Below, one piece after another: positions 62,810-64,000 of a stretch of DNA of 64,000 nucleotides. Numbering within the stretch: the first letter of the stretch is position 1; each line of letters opens with the position of its first letter. Below the pieces are notes generated by a model, which did not search any database, was not told the origin of the DNA, and saw nothing but the letters and a program-made list of their open reading frames with translations. The translations under genes were made by a program, and so were the position numbers. The DNA comes from Tepidibacter hydrothermalis (GTDB lineage: Bacteria > Bacillota > Clostridia > Peptostreptococcales > Peptostreptococcaceae), in contig NZ_CP120733.1 in NCBI RefSeq assembly GCF_029542625.1, positions 2,170,001 through 2,234,000 on the forward strand, read 5' to 3'.

Positions 62810-63424
62810 TTATTTGTCCAAAATTCCATTTAAAAATATATCTACAACAATATCTATTTCTTTATCAAAATCCTCAAACTTATTCTCACTAGGTATAAAA
62901 TATCTCTGCATAATCATCATAAAAGCCATACCTATGAATGATCTCATTAATATAAACGAATCTATGTTTTTAATTTTTTCTCTTTCTTTTATTTCACTGA
63001 AAAGTTCACTGAATAATAGGCTTACCTGCTTAGCTATTTTTTCTAAATAAATTGTTCTAACTTCTTCATCAAACTGCATCTCTTGAAAAATAACTTTTAT
63101 ATAGGGAAAATATTCTTGAAGAAATTCTCTTCTATCTAAGATTATAAGCTTTAGTATTTCTTTTATAGGTTTATGTTTATTATGATCTACTATTACCTTT
63201 AAACTATTAAACGCAAAATTCCCTGTAAACACATCAACAAAATCCAAAACTGCAAAATGCAAAATATCTTTCTTTTTAGGAAAATGCCTGAATAAAGTCA
63301 CTTCTGCAACTTGTGCTCTTTGAGCTATTTCTAAAGTCGTCGTAGCTGAAAACCCCTTTTGAGCAAACTCCTCAATAGCAGCTTCCAATATTTTTTTTCT
63401 TGTTTTAGATGTTCTACTTTCCAT
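62810..63424 (-). CDS. TetR-family regulator of the exporter operon
   Basis: The N-terminal helix-turn-helix (TRKKILEAAIEEFAQKGFSA, TTTLEIAQRAQVAEVTLFRH) is followed by an all-helical ligand domain. The ATG at 63424 after GGAGGTCTGAT gives 204 residues. It is the first gene of the exporter operon and probably represses it together with itself by binding the GTAAGTACTTAC palindrome upstream. An exporter substrate is the likely inducer. Confidence 0.92.
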   Translation of the reverse strand: MESRTSKTRKKILEAAIEEFAQKGFSATTTLEIAQRAQVAEVTLFRHFPKKKDILHFAVLDFVDVFTGNFAFNSLKVIVDHNKHKPIKEILKLIILDRREFLQEYFPYIKVIFQEMQFDEEVRTIYLEKIAKQVSLLFSELFSEIKEREKIKNIDSFILMRSFIGMAFMMIMQRYFIPSENKFEDFDKEIDIVVDIFLNGILDK

Positions 63425-63444
63425 ATCAGACCTCCGTTTTGTTA

Positions 63445-63489
63445 GTAAGTACTTACATTTATTATACATCAAATAATTTATTTATCCAA
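63445..63489 (-). promoter_or_regulatory. TetR operator and promoter
   Basis: A perfect 12-bp palindrome GTAAGTACTTAC (63445-63456) lies right after the -10 TATAAT (63461-63466, minus strand), with TTGGAT 17 bases upstream. Binding there would block transcription of the operon. Confidence 0.8.
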
Positions 63490-63643
63490 GTAAGCTAAAT
63501 TAGTATTTAGTCTTATTAATATTTATATAAAACTGTTTCTTTTTTCCTATTTTTACTTTTCCATTACATTTCTTCCTTTATTTTACTTAATTTATTATGT
63601 ATAATGTTTTTTGGAAATAAAATACACATTTTAGGAGGTAATC

Positions 63644-64000
63644 ATGCGATTTATACTAGGCTTAATTTCATTAATTGCGAGCATAGCTTTAGCAGTATGT
63701 ATACAAATATTTGCAAATTTTGATATCTTACATTTTGGTGTTTTAATGATTGTACCAGCTGGTGCTATTGCCATTGGTTATATAAGTACAACAGGATATT
63801 TTAAAGGAATGGAGAAAAGCAATGTTTATTTAACACCATTACGTATGGTATTCGCTATTATTATAGCTATCATCAGTATGATATCTATTGAATATATTGT
63901 ATATTTATTTACATCCGTTGATCCTGAAACTTACAATACAATCTATTCATTAGACAAAGGAGCACATATTAGTGAATTTGAAGTAGAGGGTTATGGACAA
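63644..64000 (+). CDS. Membrane protein, cut by window edge
   Basis: The ATG at 63644 follows AGGAGGTAATC. The 119 visible residues have hydrophobic segments at about 4-26, 30-50 and 66-92, then start an extracytoplasmic part (SVDPETYNTIYSLDKGAHIS). The family is not recognised. It points away from the exporter operon. Confidence 0.75.
   Translation, partial: MRFILGLISLIASIALAVCIQIFANFDILHFGVLMIVPAGAIAIGYISTTGYFKGMEKSNVYLTPLRMVFAIIIAIISMISIEYIVYLFTSVDPETYNTIYSLDKGAHISEFEVEGYGQ

Overview
The window is AT-rich, spore-former Firmicute DNA. The ordered core genes (rnj, a Fur regulator, feoB-feoA, ruvX, ireB, alaS with a T-box, mnmA, iscU-iscS-iscR, murJ) together with SLH-domain surface proteins suggest class Clostridia, most likely Peptostreptococcaceae (Clostridioides/Tepidibacter-like). 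That placement is inference from gene content and order; I ran no search.

Positions 1 to about 24,835 form an accessory island. Its main part (1 to about 20,315) looks like a gene-cassette array. One to three small, mostly unrecognised genes sit between copies of an intergenic repeat of about 90-135 bp. A full copy reads, on the + strand, as an AT-rich box, an 11-bp-stem hairpin (AAAACAGTAGC/GCTACTGTTTT) and a conserved tail. I count 17 full or partial copies, always in the same orientation, although the genes between them lie on both strands. Read on the minus strand the hairpin resembles a terminator and the AT-rich box an extended -10 promoter. The box is kept next to minus-strand genes and lost or degenerate next to plus-strand genes. 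Cassette products include a GNAT acetyltransferase, lipoproteins, a secreted seven-blade propeller-like protein, SLH proteins, a Cu-amine-oxidase-N-domain protein, zinc ribbons and many unknowns. The end near 18.8-22.2 kb is decaying: a truncated signal-peptide gene, a TTAA-duplication frameshift, a nonsense-interrupted gene, a shortened lipoprotein and a nuclease remnant. A class II Fic protein and a large serine recombinase close the island, and the recombinase ends about 50 bp from where a FAD oxidoreductase gene is cut off. This is the expected picture of an element integrated into that gene.

From about 24.8 to 64 kb the window is ordinary chromosome, and I see none of the cassette repeats there. 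Most genes are on the minus strand in short operons: a PyrK-like flavoprotein, gerW, scpA-scpB, an M50 protease, dacF, rnj, fur, feoAB, ruvX, an aldo/keto reductase, ireB, alaS, mnmA, iscRSU, murJ, a chemoreceptor, a YgiQ-type radical SAM protein, a TPR protein and a TetR-controlled HlyD/ABC exporter operon. Mobile DNA here comprises one IS3-like element inserted in a palindrome, four copies of a second dispersed repeat (about 100-150 bp), and two MITE-like repeats flanking a flavodoxin/HxlR gene pair, one of which is itself interrupted by the second dispersed repeat.

The most interesting object is the single-orientation cassette array next to a large serine recombinase. It resembles an integron in layout, but no IntI-type tyrosine integrase is visible in this window.
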